Notes: generated from the letters alone by a model not told the origin. Shown: positions 17,987-26,789, numbered from the stretch's first letter. The stretch: 64,000 nucleotides of DNA from Sandaracinaceae bacterium (GCA_040218145.1 JAVJQK010000117.1:55065-119064), one strand, 5' to 3'. Made by a program: numbers and translations.

Positions 17987-19033
17987 GTGAACGTCGCGGA
18001 GGACCCGGGGTCGCTCGAAGACGCGCTCGACGCGGTGGCGCGCGCCGCCGAGTCGCCGGAGGCGCTGCTGCGCGACGCCTTCGAGGTCATGCAGCGCCGC
18101 GTCGCCAACGTGGGCAGCCTGCTCTACCGCTACGACGCGCAGGGCCGCTTCGAGACCCTCGCCGGCTCGCTCGCCGTCCCCATCGGCGCCGCCGAGCCCG
18201 CGCTCTTCGATCCCGCGAACGACGCGAGCCATCTCGCCGCCTCACGACTCCCCGCGCGCCCGCGCATCGTCCAGGCCACGGCGGCCGTCTCGCGGCGCGC
18301 GTACCATCGCAGCCCCGCCTACCGCGTCCTCTACCGCGAGCACGGCGTCGAGCACATCACGTGCGCGTGGATCGACGGCAGCCGCCCCTTCACGCCGGGC
18401 ATGCGCGGGTTCATGCTCGCCCGCGGCGAATCCGACGGGGAGCTCACGGACGGCGAGCTGTCTCTGCTGAGGCGGACTCTTCCCCTGCTGACGCGCGCGG
18501 CGGGCCGGCTCGAGGAGGGCGAACGCCCCGAGGCGGCGTCCATGCTGGTCGACGTCGACGGGCGCGCGAGCCATGTCGACGCCGACGTCGAGGCACAGCT
18601 CGCCGGCTTCGGCCTGACGCCGGACGACGTCCTGTCACGGATCGACGGTCCGCTGCGGCGATGGAGCGAGCTGCGTCGTGAGCTCGCGCTCGCGCGCTTC
18701 GCCGGAGGTGAGCGCCTCTTCCACCTGGTGGAGCGCGAGGGCCGCACCCTCTACGTCGAGGTGACCGAGCGGCGCTACGGCTGGCGGGTCCGACTGCGCA
18801 CCGAGCGCGACGCGGTGCAGCTGGCCGCGCTCCGCGCTCGCCACGGCCTGACCCCGGCGGAGATCTACGTGCTCCAGGCGCTGGGCCTCGGCCTGAGCAA
18901 CGCCGAGATCGCCGCTTACCTCTGCCTCTCCGCCGAGACGGTCAAGACCCATGTCGCGCGCCTCCTCCGCAAGCTCGGCCTCGGCTCCCGCCTGCAGGCC
19001 GGCCTGCTCATCCAGCGCGTCGTGCTCGACTGA
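17987..19033 (+). CDS. LuxR-type helix-turn-helix transcriptional regulator
   Basis: 348 residues. The C-terminal 60 residues form a LuxR/GerE winged HTH: LTPAEIYVLQALGLGLSNAE followed by the recognition-helix motif SAETVKTHVARLLRKLGL. The N-terminal 270 residues have no receiver domain and no AHL-binding signature; they may be a GAF/PAS-like sensing region, which I cannot prove. The GTG start is only 7 bp downstream of a good -10 box and no ribosome site precedes it, so leaderless translation is likely. A palindrome over the -35 box suggests autoregulation. Confidence 0.85.
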   Translation: MNVAEDPGSLEDALDAVARAAESPEALLRDAFEVMQRRVANVGSLLYRYDAQGRFETLAGSLAVPIGAAEPALFDPANDASHLAASRLPARPRIVQATAAVSRRAYHRSPAYRVLYREHGVEHITCAWIDGSRPFTPGMRGFMLARGESDGELTDGELSLLRRTLPLLTRAAGRLEEGERPEAASMLVDVDGRASHVDADVEAQLAGFGLTPDDVLSRIDGPLRRWSELRRELALARFAGGERLFHLVEREGRTLYVEVTERRYGWRVRLRTERDAVQLAALRARHGLTPAEIYVLQALGLGLSNAEIAAYLCLSAETVKTHVARLLRKLGLGSRLQAGLLIQRVVLD

Positions 19034-19041
19034 GAGAAGCC

Positions 19042-19662
19042 CTACGGTGGCAGGTCGGGGTTCACGTTGATGGCGTAGCGCGTCACCCCGGCCGCCCGGA
19101 GCGCGTCGATGACCGCCAGGAAGCGAGTGTGCGAGGACTCCCGCTCGGCGCGAATGATGGCGCGCGCGTCCGCCGGCCACCGGCGCCGCGCGAGCGCCTC
19201 GAGCGTGATCGGCTCCCCGTCCAAGGAGACGGTGTCCGGGCCCAGGTCCACGATGATCGGCGGCGCCTCGGGCGGCTCGCTCGGCGGCGTCTCGAGCGGG
19301 ATGGAGACCGAGACGTGTCGCGCGATCGCCCAGCACGCCACGGGCTCCTCGCCCTCTGCGCAGATCCGCTGGAGGCGCTCGAGCTGCGCTCCGCGAGGCG
19401 GCTCGTCCGCGCAGAACGCGCGGAGCCAGTCGTCGTCGCCCGCGTGGCGGCACGCGCGCGCGTACTCGCGCCGCGCCTGGGCGTGCTCGAGCGGGAAGAC
19501 GCCCGACTCGATCCCGGCGCCCAGCCGGGCGCACGCGAGACCCTCGCCCGCCGCGCACCGCTCTTCGCACGCCTGGAAGGCGTCGTCGTCGAGGCGGCAC
19601 TCTGGCGGGCTGCAGGCCCACACGGCCCACAGCACCATCCAGGGCGCGACGGCGCGAGTCAT
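19042..19662 (-). CDS. Lipoprotein with Cys-rich domain and C-terminal TolR/ExbD-like domain
   Basis: 206 residues. The signal sequence ends MVLWAVWAC (lipobox-like). A domain with several Cys (about 20-100; ERCAAGEGLACARLG) resembles single Sel1-type repeats. From about 125 the sequence PPIIVDLGPDTVSLDGEPIT and the following helix-strand pattern ending GVTRYAINVNPD closely follow the periplasmic domain of ExbD/TolR. These normally have an N-terminal transmembrane helix and work with a TolQ/ExbB motor; here the domain seems lipid-anchored and no motor is adjacent. The ATG overlaps the upstream gene stop by 4 bp. Confidence 0.68.
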   Translation of the reverse strand: MTRAVAPWMVLWAVWACSPPECRLDDDAFQACEERCAAGEGLACARLGAGIESGVFPLEHAQARREYARACRHAGDDDWLRAFCADEPPRGAQLERLQRICAEGEEPVACWAIARHVSVSIPLETPPSEPPEAPPIIVDLGPDTVSLDGEPITLEALARRRWPADARAIIRAERESSHTRFLAVIDALRAAGVTRYAINVNPDLPP

Positions 19663-19916
19663 GGGCAGCCGAACTGGAGCGGGCAGGACTCCATCACCTG
19701 GACCTGCCCGGGGCACTGCGCGGCCATCTGCTGACACTGGGCGAAGTTGTCTTCGTTCATGCAGCCGTCGGTCGGGGCGTAGCCCTCGCAGGACGCGGCA
19801 GCCGTGTCGCCGCCAGCCGTGTCGCCGCCAGCCGTGTCGCTGGTGGGCGGTGGCTCGCCGCCGCCGCACGCGAGGAGGGAGAGCGCCAGGCACATCGAGA
19901 AGAACGTTCTGCTCAC
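19659..19916 (-). CDS. Small Cys-rich lipoprotein with GGDTA repeats
   Basis: 85 residues. The signal ends in a lipobox (ALSLLAC, Cys17), followed by a Gly/Pro/Thr linker with two GGDTA repeats and a short domain with about six cysteines (CEGYAPTDGC ... CPLQFGC). It is translationally coupled (ATGA) with the following TolR-like lipoprotein gene, suggesting that the two products act together in the envelope. The function is unknown. Confidence 0.65.
   Translation of the reverse strand: MSRTFFSMCLALSLLACGGGEPPPTSDTAGGDTAGGDTAAASCEGYAPTDGCMNEDNFAQCQQMAAQCPGQVQVMESCPLQFGCP
19801..19845. repeat. 15-bp tandem repeat, 2.7 copies
   Basis: GCCGTGTCGCCGCCA occurs at 19801-19815 and 19816-19830 with a partial third copy from 19831. 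It is in frame and encodes the GGDTA linker repeats of the small lipoprotein, so copy-number change would alter linker length without a frameshift. Confidence 0.85.
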
Positions 19917-19923
19917 GGGGACC

Positions 19924-20253
19924 TCACGGAGTTTCGAATCGCAAGACCTCGCCGCCTTCTACCACGCGGCCGGACTCCACGATCGACGTCAGCACCATCA
20001 CCCGGTCCGCGGGCGCGTCGAGCGCCTCGGCCAGCGCACGCGCGAGCCCGAGCTGCAGGCGGTCCACGGCCTCCGCGGACCAGAGCGAGGGAAGCTGCAG
20101 CCACGCCATCGCCTCGTACGGGCGGCCCTGCTGGGCGTCGACCTTCACGAGCTGCAGCGTCATGTGCTCCGCCTCGACGCCCGCGAGACGCGACCAGCGC
20201 GCGACCAGGTCCGTCTCGGGCAAGCGGGTGAGGAAACATTGCGCGACCGGCAT
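19924..20253 (-). CDS. Tautomerase/MIF-like protein
   Basis: 109 residues, soluble. The chain would begin Met-Pro-Val, so after Met removal Pro1 would be free as the catalytic base of the tautomerase superfamily. The C-terminal pattern DRVMVLTSIVESGRVVEGG, with the preceding amphipathic helix (LGLARALAEALDAPAD), matches the beta-alpha-beta half of MIF/4-oxalocrotonate tautomerase-like proteins. The substrate is unknown. The call rests on Pro1 and the secondary-structure order. Confidence 0.55.
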   Translation of the reverse strand: MPVAQCFLTRLPETDLVARWSRLAGVEAEHMTLQLVKVDAQQGRPYEAMAWLQLPSLWSAEAVDRLQLGLARALAEALDAPADRVMVLTSIVESGRVVEGGEVLRFETP

Positions 20254-20388
20254 GCGGCGATTGTACCCAGACCGGGGGTGGCGGGCTCGCCGGCGGAGGG
20301 GTGGCGGATCGGCGGATCCCGCCACCCTGATCCCGCAGGAACGTCAGGTCCCGTACGTCGGAACGATGCTTGCGAACGTGCTCTCGAC

Positions 20389-21705
20389 ATGCGCATCGTC
20401 TTCGACCGAGGGACCCTCCTGCTCACCGAGCGCGGCGCGGACGCCGGCTCCCTGCCCGGCGTCGTGTGGGACCCGCGTGTGCGCGCCTGGCGCGCGCCCG
20501 CCTTCGCGTGGCGCGCCCTGCGGAGCGGCCCCGACGCCATCTCGGAGAAGCTCGGCCCCCGCCGGCCGTGGCCCGCCCCGCTCCTGCGGCCCTATCAAGG
20601 GCGCGCGCTCGAGGCCTGGCGCCTGGCGAAGGGACGCGGCCTCGTGTGCCTGCCGACCGGCGCCGGAAAGACGCGCGTCGGCGTCGCGGCGATCGCGCAC
20701 ACCGGCCTGCCCGCGCTCGTGCTCGTGCCGACGCGCGTGCTCCTGCACCAGTGGGTCGCCGCGCTGGATGACGTCTGCCCGGACGAGGTGGGCGTGCTCG
20801 GCGACGGCCAGCGGCGGATCCGGCGCGTCACGGTGAGCACCTTCGAGTCGGCGTGGCGGCGGATGGACCAGCTCGGGGACCGCTTCGGCCTGCTGGTGGT
20901 GGACGAGGCGCATCACTTCGGCCTCGGGCAGCGCGACGAGGCGCTCGAGATGAGCGTGGCGCCGTTCCGCCTCGGGCTGACGGCCACGCCGCCCGACGAC
21001 CCCGGGAGCCTGCCGCTGCTCGTGGGCCCGGTCGTGACGCAGCTCTCCGTCGACGACCTCGCGGGCACGTGGCTCGCGAGCTACCAGCGGCTCGAGCTGG
21101 CGCTGGACCTGACCGACGCCGAGCGCGCCGCGTACGAGCGAGACATGGCGACCTTCCGGCTCGTGCACCGGCCGTTCATGGCGGGCGCGCCCAACGCGAG
21201 CTGGCCCGACTTCGCGAGGGCGGCGAGTCGCTCGAACGACGGCCGTCGCGCGCTGGCCGCCATCCGCCGCGCCAGGCGCCTGCTCGCCTATCCCACCGCG
21301 AAGGCCCGCGCGCTGCGCGCCCTGCTCGAGCAGCACGCAAGCTCGCGTGTGCTCGTCTTCACGGCCAACAACGAGACCGCGTACCGCATCGCGCGCGAGG
21401 AGCTGATCATGCCCATCACCTGCGACATCGCGAAGGGCGAGCGGGAGTCGGCGCTGGCGCGCTTCCGCGACGGGACGCTGGGCGCGCTCGTCTCTTCGCG
21501 CGTGCTGAACGAGGGCCTCGACGTGCCCGACGCCGAGGTCGCGATCGTGGTCGGAAGCACCCGCGGCGCCCGCGAGCACATCCAGCGCATCGGCCGCGTC
21601 CTGCGCCCCGCCGAAGGCAAGCGCGCCCTCGTCTACGAGCTCATCACCCGTCGGACGAGCGAGGTCTACCAAGCGATGAGGAGGAGCGAGAGCTTTGCTG
21701 CCTGA
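20389..21705 (+). CDS. XPB/Rad25-type DEAD/DEAH-box helicase
   Basis: 438 residues, SF2. The N-terminal about 60 residues resemble the small damage-recognition region of XPB. Walker A PTGAGKT is at 89-95, DEAH at 172-175, motif III-like LTAT at 197-200, and the C-terminal motif VI is HIQRIGRVLRP. XPB helicases open DNA in repair and, in archaea, work with the nuclease Bax1. The next gene encodes a DUF790/Bax1 protein and overlaps this one by 11 bp, so a helicase-nuclease pair is strongly indicated. ATG 20389 is chosen because translation upstream of it is not protein-like. Confidence 0.88.
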   Translation: MRIVFDRGTLLLTERGADAGSLPGVVWDPRVRAWRAPAFAWRALRSGPDAISEKLGPRRPWPAPLLRPYQGRALEAWRLAKGRGLVCLPTGAGKTRVGVAAIAHTGLPALVLVPTRVLLHQWVAALDDVCPDEVGVLGDGQRRIRRVTVSTFESAWRRMDQLGDRFGLLVVDEAHHFGLGQRDEALEMSVAPFRLGLTATPPDDPGSLPLLVGPVVTQLSVDDLAGTWLASYQRLELALDLTDAERAAYERDMATFRLVHRPFMAGAPNASWPDFARAASRSNDGRRALAAIRRARRLLAYPTAKARALRALLEQHASSRVLVFTANNETAYRIAREELIMPITCDIAKGERESALARFRDGTLGALVSSRVLNEGLDVPDAEVAIVVGSTRGAREHIQRIGRVLRPAEGKRALVYELITRRTSEVYQAMRRSESFAA

Positions 21706-22873
21706 AGGACTGTTGCCGCGGCCCGAGGAGGGCCCGTTCATGCGCCCGCGCTACCTGCGCGAGGACGACCAGCCGTGGCTGCGCGCGCTGCTCGACGTCT
21801 ACCGCGCGCACGAGGGCCAGCCGCGTCGCGTGCTCTCCGATCGGCTGCGCGAGCCGCTCCTCGTCGAGGGCCCACCGGACAAGCGCAAGCGCGCCATCTA
21901 CGTGCTCGACCGGCTGATGAAGCGGCGGGTGCAAGCCGTCGTGCGTCCGCGCGACGCCCGAGAGGCGCTCTTCGGCGCACGGGCTGGGGGCCTGACTCGC
22001 GAGGCGGCGCTGAAGGAGATCGCCGCCCGTCACGAGGTCGAGCCGCAGGTCTTGATGGAGTGCCTCTTCGCCGACCTGCCGGGCGAGCGCCGCCTCTGCG
22101 CGCTCCCCGCCGACCTCGATCCCGGCCAGCTCGCCCTCCGCACCAACCTCGCGCTCGTCCAGGGCCTCGTCGCCCGATCCCAGCGCGTGACCATTCGCGC
22201 CCACGGCAACGCGCGCGACCTCGTCCGCTACGCGCGCCTCCGGGGCCTGCTCTGCGAGGCGCGCCCGCTCCGCGCGGGGGCCATGCTCGAGCTGTCCGGC
22301 CCGTACGCGCTGTTCCGCCGCACCCTGGTCTACGGCCGCGCGCTCGGGAGCCTCGTCCCGCGCTTGCCCTGGTGCGACGACTACGAGCTGCGCGCCGAGT
22401 ATCGCCTCGACGACGCCCCACGCACCCTCGTCGTCCGACCCGGCGACCCGCTCTACCCCTGCGAAGAGCCGAGGCGCTTCGACAGCAAGCTCGAGGCGCG
22501 CTTCGCCCGCGACTTCGGCAAGTCGGCGCCGGACTGGGACCTCGTGCGCGAGCCCCGCCCCGTGCGCGCCGAGGGCACCCTCATCTACCCGGACTTCGAG
22601 CTGTCCCATCGCCACCGCGAGGAGCGCTGGCTGCTCGAGATCGTCGGCTTCTGGACCGAGGGCTACCTCGAGACGAAGCTCCGCCGTCTGCGCGCCGCGA
22701 AGCTCGAGCGGCTGATCCTCTGCGTCGACCGCGAGCGCGCGTGCGGTCGGAGCGACTGGCCCGAGGGCGCCCGCGTGATCCCCTACCGCCGCAAGATCGA
22801 CGTCGCGTCGGTCCTGGCGGCGCTGAACGCCGACCCTATCCCTGCGGCTTCAGCTCGCCCTGCTTCATCGTGA
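21695..22873 (+). CDS. DUF790 family nuclease (Bax1-like partner of XPB)
   Basis: 392 residues. The C-terminal half carries the DUF790 core: FDSKLEARFARDF (about 262-274), then YPDFEL (298-303) and LLEIVGFWTEGYLETKL, an arrangement consistent with a PD-(D/E)xK-type active site. Archaeal Bax1 incises bubble and fork DNA when bound to XPB. The frame starts at TTG 21695, preceded by GAGGAGCGAG; ATG 21740 is an alternative. The last 38 bp overlap the convergent thioesterase gene, giving an Ala/Ser/Pro-rich tail that may not be functional. Confidence 0.85.
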   Translation: MLPEGLLPRPEEGPFMRPRYLREDDQPWLRALLDVYRAHEGQPRRVLSDRLREPLLVEGPPDKRKRAIYVLDRLMKRRVQAVVRPRDAREALFGARAGGLTREAALKEIAARHEVEPQVLMECLFADLPGERRLCALPADLDPGQLALRTNLALVQGLVARSQRVTIRAHGNARDLVRYARLRGLLCEARPLRAGAMLELSGPYALFRRTLVYGRALGSLVPRLPWCDDYELRAEYRLDDAPRTLVVRPGDPLYPCEEPRRFDSKLEARFARDFGKSAPDWDLVREPRPVRAEGTLIYPDFELSHRHREERWLLEIVGFWTEGYLETKLRRLRAAKLERLILCVDRERACGRSDWPEGARVIPYRRKIDVASVLAALNADPIPAASARPASS

Positions 22874-23315
22874 CCCGCTCGCCGGCCAGCGGCGCGTCGC
22901 CTTCGATGCAGAGCAGGCGGACGCGGCTCTTGGCCACCAGGCGCGCCTGGTCGTCCCGGATGTCGACCTCCCAGACGTGGGTGCGCCGCCCGGTCGCGAG
23001 CGGGGTGGCGCGCGCCGTGAGCGTGCCCTCGCGCGTGGCTCGCAGGAAGCTCGTCGAGTTGTCGAGCCCGACCGTGTTCCGGCCCTCGGCCATCGCGTGG
23101 AGCGCGGCGCCGACCGACGCGACCGTCTCCGCCATCGACGCGTACACCCCGCCGTGCACGAGCCCGTAGGGCTGGTGGAGGGAGGGCTCGACCGTGAGCT
23201 CGGCCACCACCTCCTCGCGCGTCGCGCGCACGAACCGGAGGCCGATCATCTGGTTGAATCCGGCGCGCTTCTCGTTGAGCGCCGCCGCGAAGTCCTCGAG
23301 GGGCTCGTCGTCCAT
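22836..23315 (-). CDS. PaaI-family (hotdog) thioesterase
   Basis: 159 residues. The hotdog-fold signature is clear: SLHQPYGLVHGGVYASMAET with the catalytic-region HGG and acidic residue in the following helix, then the long strand pattern to FLRATREGTLTARA. Enzymes of this type hydrolyse acyl-CoA thioesters, often phenylacetyl-CoA or 1,4-dihydroxy-2-naphthoyl-CoA-like substrates. The gene shares 38 bp at its 3' end with the convergent DUF790 gene. ATG 23315 is the only sensible start. Confidence 0.85.
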   Translation of the reverse strand: MDDEPLEDFAAALNEKRAGFNQMIGLRFVRATREEVVAELTVEPSLHQPYGLVHGGVYASMAETVASVGAALHAMAEGRNTVGLDNSTSFLRATREGTLTARATPLATGRRTHVWEVDIRDDQARLVAKSRVRLLCIEGDAPLAGERVTMKQGELKPQG

Positions 23316-23363
23316 CTCTCTGTTGTGCGGCCAAGGGCGGCGGATGACCAGCCCGAAGGCGAG

Positions 23364-25706
23364 TCACGGGGCGCTCGGGGCGTCGAGGTCGCCCGCGGCG
23401 TAGGCGAGGTACATGTCCATCGCGTCGTAGCCCGCGGTGTTGGTGAACGGCTGGCCGTCGATGACCCACTCGAGGATCACGTCGTCTCGGCTCGTGATCC
23501 CGTGCGCCTCGACGAAGGCATCGGGGATGCCGTCCACGCGCCCGTCCCAGCCCGCCGGCCGCGTCCGGGTGGGCAACGACGGCTGCGCCCACGACTTGTT
23601 GTACGGGTCCCGGCTGGTCCGGCTCCGCACGTCCTCGATGCGCTCGAGATCGTAGCTGTCCTGGTAGATCCGCACGCTCCCCGCGTCGTCGACGTATCGG
23701 TTCGCGCCCACGTCGCCGAGCACGTCCTCGTAGGCGTCCGCCGCGGACAGCGGCTCGCTCGTGTTCGGCAACAGAGGGAATCGCGTGGACGTGAAGTAGC
23801 GGGCCGGCAGGCTGGAGTTGTCGGTGAAGGACTGCCACACGTCCCGGTCGTCGAGCTGGGGCGTGGGGTAGAAGCCGGGGTGGTAGTTGTACGCGGTGTA
23901 GACGAGGGGAGACTCGGCGCTGCCGGTCTGGATCTTGTTCGCCGTCCCGCCGTTGGCGGTGGAGGTGTAGTCACCCGGCAGGTAGTAGTTGCCGATGTTG
24001 TTCAGGTGCGGCGAGCCGGTGTTGGCGTTGATGAGCCGGTTCTGCCAGTTGAACATCACGTTGTTGAGCGCATCGAACCGCCCCGTGTAGCCGCCCTGGG
24101 TGCCGATGTTCGGGGTGCGGTGCGACTGGTGCACCCAGAGGTTGCGCACGAAGCTGATGTCTTCGGTGCGGGTCGGGTCCCCGCTGCCGAGCCCCGCGAT
24201 CACGCCCGTCGCGTTCTCCGAGAAGAGGCTGCGCTGCACCGTGACGTTGCGGAGGTCGTTCCATTTGGCGGCCATCGACATCGCCTGGTCGTCGCAGAAC
24301 GAGAACGAGCAGTGGTCGAAGACGAAGTCGACGCCCCCGTGAATGATCACCCCGTTGTGATCGTACGCGTCCGACTCGCCGGTGTAGCTGCCGTTTCGGA
24401 AGCGGATGAAGCGGAAGATGAAGTTGTCGGGCATGTCGCCGCCCGAGTTGGACAGCTCGATCGGCCGCCCGGAGATGGTGATCCCGCCCTCGGGTGCCGT
24501 CTGACCAGCCACCGTGAAGTCGCCGAGCCGGCTCGTGCGCAGCGAGATCCGCGAGCCGAGGTGGATGCGGCCCGACACGTCGAAGACGATGATGCGCGGC
24601 CCCTCGGTCATCAGCGCCTCGCGGAGGCTCCCGGGCCCGCTGTCGCCGAGGTGGGTCACGTGGAGGATGCGCCCGCCGCGGCCCCCCGTCGCGTTGGAGC
24701 CGCCGCCCTGCGCGGTCGGGAAGGCCTTCAGCGGGGTCAGCTCGAGTCCGGGGAGCGAGCCCTCGGTGCAGGTCCTCCCGTCGCCCGTGAAGCCGGGCAT
24801 GCACGTGCAAGCGTAGCTGCCGGGTTGGTTCGTGCAGGCCGCCTGCGCGTGGCAGTCGTGGGTCCCGGCCGCGCACTCGTCGTCGTCCACGCAGCCGGCG
24901 CCGTCGTGGTGGTAGCCCGGATCGCACTCGGTCCCGGGGAGCGGGCGCGGCACGTCGATCGTCCAGCCGCGCGCCACCAGGCTGTCGTAGCCCTCGAGGG
25001 CGGCGCTCGAGAGCACCCCGGAGTTGTCCGCGATGCGCAGCTCCCCGTCGGACAGCCCGTGCCCGTCCAGCGCGTTGACGATCGCGTCGAGGGTCGCCCC
25101 CGCGAGCCGGTTGTCGTTCAGCCACAGGCTCAGGAGCGCGGGGTTGGCGCTCACGTCGAAGGTGGACAGCGCGTTGGCGTCGAGGGCGACGAAGCTCGCC
25201 TGGGGGTTCTGCGAGAGGTCCAGAGACGTCAGGGCGTTCTCCTGTACCCAGATGGTCTCCAGCGCGACGTTCGCGCTCAGGTCGAGCGTGGTGAGCGCGT
25301 TGTCGTAGAGGTCGATCTTCACGAGGTCGGTCGCCGCGCCCAGCTCCGCCTCCGTGATCTCGAGCGACGGGGCCGTGATCTCCTCGAGACCCGCGAGCTC
25401 GCCGTCGCTGCTGAGGGTGACCCGCGCCGCCCCCGTGTTTCCGCTCAGGTCCAGCGTCGGCATGTCGGCCACCTGCTCGGGGAGGTTGACCCCACCGGAG
25501 ACCGCCCAGCGGAGCGTCTCTCCGCGGTTCACGATGGTGGTCGGCGCCCAGCTCGCGCTCGTGGAGGTGGTGACCAGCGCCAGCTCCGTCGGTGCCGTCG
25601 GAGCGCCCTCCAGGGTGCCCTCACACCCGCCGAGGAGGCAGAGGAGCGCGAGCGGAAGGCGCTGCTTGCGGCTCGGAGCGGAACGACGACTCGGACGTGA
25701 GGCCAT
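23364..25706 (-). CDS. Secreted pectate lyase-like lipoprotein with LRR and EGF-like domains
   Basis: 780 residues. The signal ends in LLCLLGGC (lipobox). About 40-245 form a run of short leucine-rich-repeat-like units (LDLSANVALETIWVQENALT pattern). About 255-300 form a calcium-binding EGF-like module (CDPGYHHDGAGC, DDDECAAGTHDC). From about 310 to the end a right-handed parallel beta-helix of the pectate lyase/PL1-like type follows (GGRGGRILHVTHLGDSGPGS; FDHCSFSFCDDQAMS; MFNWQNRLINANTG). It probably degrades or binds plant or algal polysaccharide at the cell surface. The exact PL family and substrate are not decided by sequence alone. Confidence 0.82.
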   Translation of the reverse strand: MASRPSRRSAPSRKQRLPLALLCLLGGCEGTLEGAPTAPTELALVTTSTSASWAPTTIVNRGETLRWAVSGGVNLPEQVADMPTLDLSGNTGAARVTLSSDGELAGLEEITAPSLEITEAELGAATDLVKIDLYDNALTTLDLSANVALETIWVQENALTSLDLSQNPQASFVALDANALSTFDVSANPALLSLWLNDNRLAGATLDAIVNALDGHGLSDGELRIADNSGVLSSAALEGYDSLVARGWTIDVPRPLPGTECDPGYHHDGAGCVDDDECAAGTHDCHAQAACTNQPGSYACTCMPGFTGDGRTCTEGSLPGLELTPLKAFPTAQGGGSNATGGRGGRILHVTHLGDSGPGSLREALMTEGPRIIVFDVSGRIHLGSRISLRTSRLGDFTVAGQTAPEGGITISGRPIELSNSGGDMPDNFIFRFIRFRNGSYTGESDAYDHNGVIIHGGVDFVFDHCSFSFCDDQAMSMAAKWNDLRNVTVQRSLFSENATGVIAGLGSGDPTRTEDISFVRNLWVHQSHRTPNIGTQGGYTGRFDALNNVMFNWQNRLINANTGSPHLNNIGNYYLPGDYTSTANGGTANKIQTGSAESPLVYTAYNYHPGFYPTPQLDDRDVWQSFTDNSSLPARYFTSTRFPLLPNTSEPLSAADAYEDVLGDVGANRYVDDAGSVRIYQDSYDLERIEDVRSRTSRDPYNKSWAQPSLPTRTRPAGWDGRVDGIPDAFVEAHGITSRDDVILEWVIDGQPFTNTAGYDAMDMYLAYAAGDLDAPSAP

Positions 25707-25790
25707 GCCCGCATCCTGCCCCGACCCGCTCACCATCGAGTTAATCCTTTCGCGCGCGTGGGCCGAGAGAGGCGCTCAGAAAGGGGTTCT

Positions 25791-26789
25791 CTAGCGGGAG
25801 GTGTAGAGCAGACGCAGGACTCGCCCGTCGCGCTGGATCAGCAGCTCGCAGCCGTCGGGGCTCACCGTCGTCTCGAGCTCGGTGGCCTCGGCGAGGAGCG
25901 CTCCCGGCACCGCGCGGATCGGCCCGAAGGGCTCCCCCCAGCGCTCGCGCGTGGCGTAGACCACGGCGTGCTCGCCGCCGAGCTCGGGCGCGTTGGACAC
26001 GAAGGTGACCACGCGGTCGTCGGCGGTGACCGCGACCTCGGCCTGGTTGCCCGGACCGGAGAGCTCGTCGACGCGGACCCCGACGTCGAAGTCGTCCTCC
26101 AGCGCGGCGCGCGACGCCACGAAGACGTCCTGTCCACCCGGCCGCGCGGGAGACCAGTAGTAGCGGAGCCCATGCGGCGCGAGGAGCCCGTCCCAGTTGT
26201 CCACCCCCGAGAACGAGAGCCCATCCACCCGCGTCGACGGCCCCCATGCGCTCTCGACGTCGGCTCGCGTCGCGCGCTCGACCTCCACCCACTCCCCCGC
26301 GCGACCGCGCGCGAAGAAGAGCTGCAGTCCGTCCGGGGTGATCGACGCGCTCGTCTGCTCCGTGCCTGCCTGCTCGAGCCCCGGGAGCGCGCCCTGGTCT
26401 TCGAACGGCGCGTCGGCCGACGCCCGGCGAGCGTGCCGAAGCTCCCGGGACGCGTCGTAGTAGAGCGTGCACGCGTCCGGGCTGAACCCGACGTTGTCCG
26501 CGCGGCTCACGTCACCGAGCCCGCTCCCGTCGTCGGGCTCGAACGTGAACGCCGTCGGGTCGGACCAGTCGCAGCCCTCGGCGCGCACCCAGCACGTCGT
26601 GGGCACGGGCGGAGGCGCGGCGGCGGGCCCCGCCTCGCAGAGGTTGGTCAGGCGGTTGCACACCCAGCCCGAGCCCTCGGCGCACGGGCACTCCTTGCCT
26701 TCGAGGGTGTCGCCCGGAACGACACAGCCCGAGGCCGATGCGGCGATGAGAGCGCCGAGGAGCAGTGAGAGTGGCCGGGCTGAGAACAC
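25791..26789 (-). CDS. Lipoprotein with PD40/TolB-like beta-propeller
   Basis: 332 residues. The signal ends ALIAASASGC. A short Cys-rich segment follows (CPCAEGSGWVCNRLTNLC), then a beta-propeller built from repeats of the type SPDACTLYYD, TPDGLQLFFARG, TADDRVVTFVSNAP and SPDGCELLIQRDG, characteristic of WD40-like PD40 repeats in TolB-type proteins. It is a surface or periplasmic binding protein of unknown ligand. The start ATG 26789 begins the signal peptide directly. Confidence 0.75.
   Translation of the reverse strand: MFSARPLSLLLGALIAASASGCVVPGDTLEGKECPCAEGSGWVCNRLTNLCEAGPAAAPPPVPTTCWVRAEGCDWSDPTAFTFEPDDGSGLGDVSRADNVGFSPDACTLYYDASRELRHARRASADAPFEDQGALPGLEQAGTEQTSASITPDGLQLFFARGRAGEWVEVERATRADVESAWGPSTRVDGLSFSGVDNWDGLLAPHGLRYYWSPARPGGQDVFVASRAALEDDFDVGVRVDELSGPGNQAEVAVTADDRVVTFVSNAPELGGEHAVVYATRERWGEPFGPIRAVPGALLAEATELETTVSPDGCELLIQRDGRVLRLLYTSR

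Noticed and set aside
22977..25700. A 907-codon plus-strand open frame over the pectate-lyase-like gene
   Set aside because: Shadow frame; translation is Arg/Val/Gly/His-rich and without domains, while the minus strand has signal peptide, EGF module and beta-helix.
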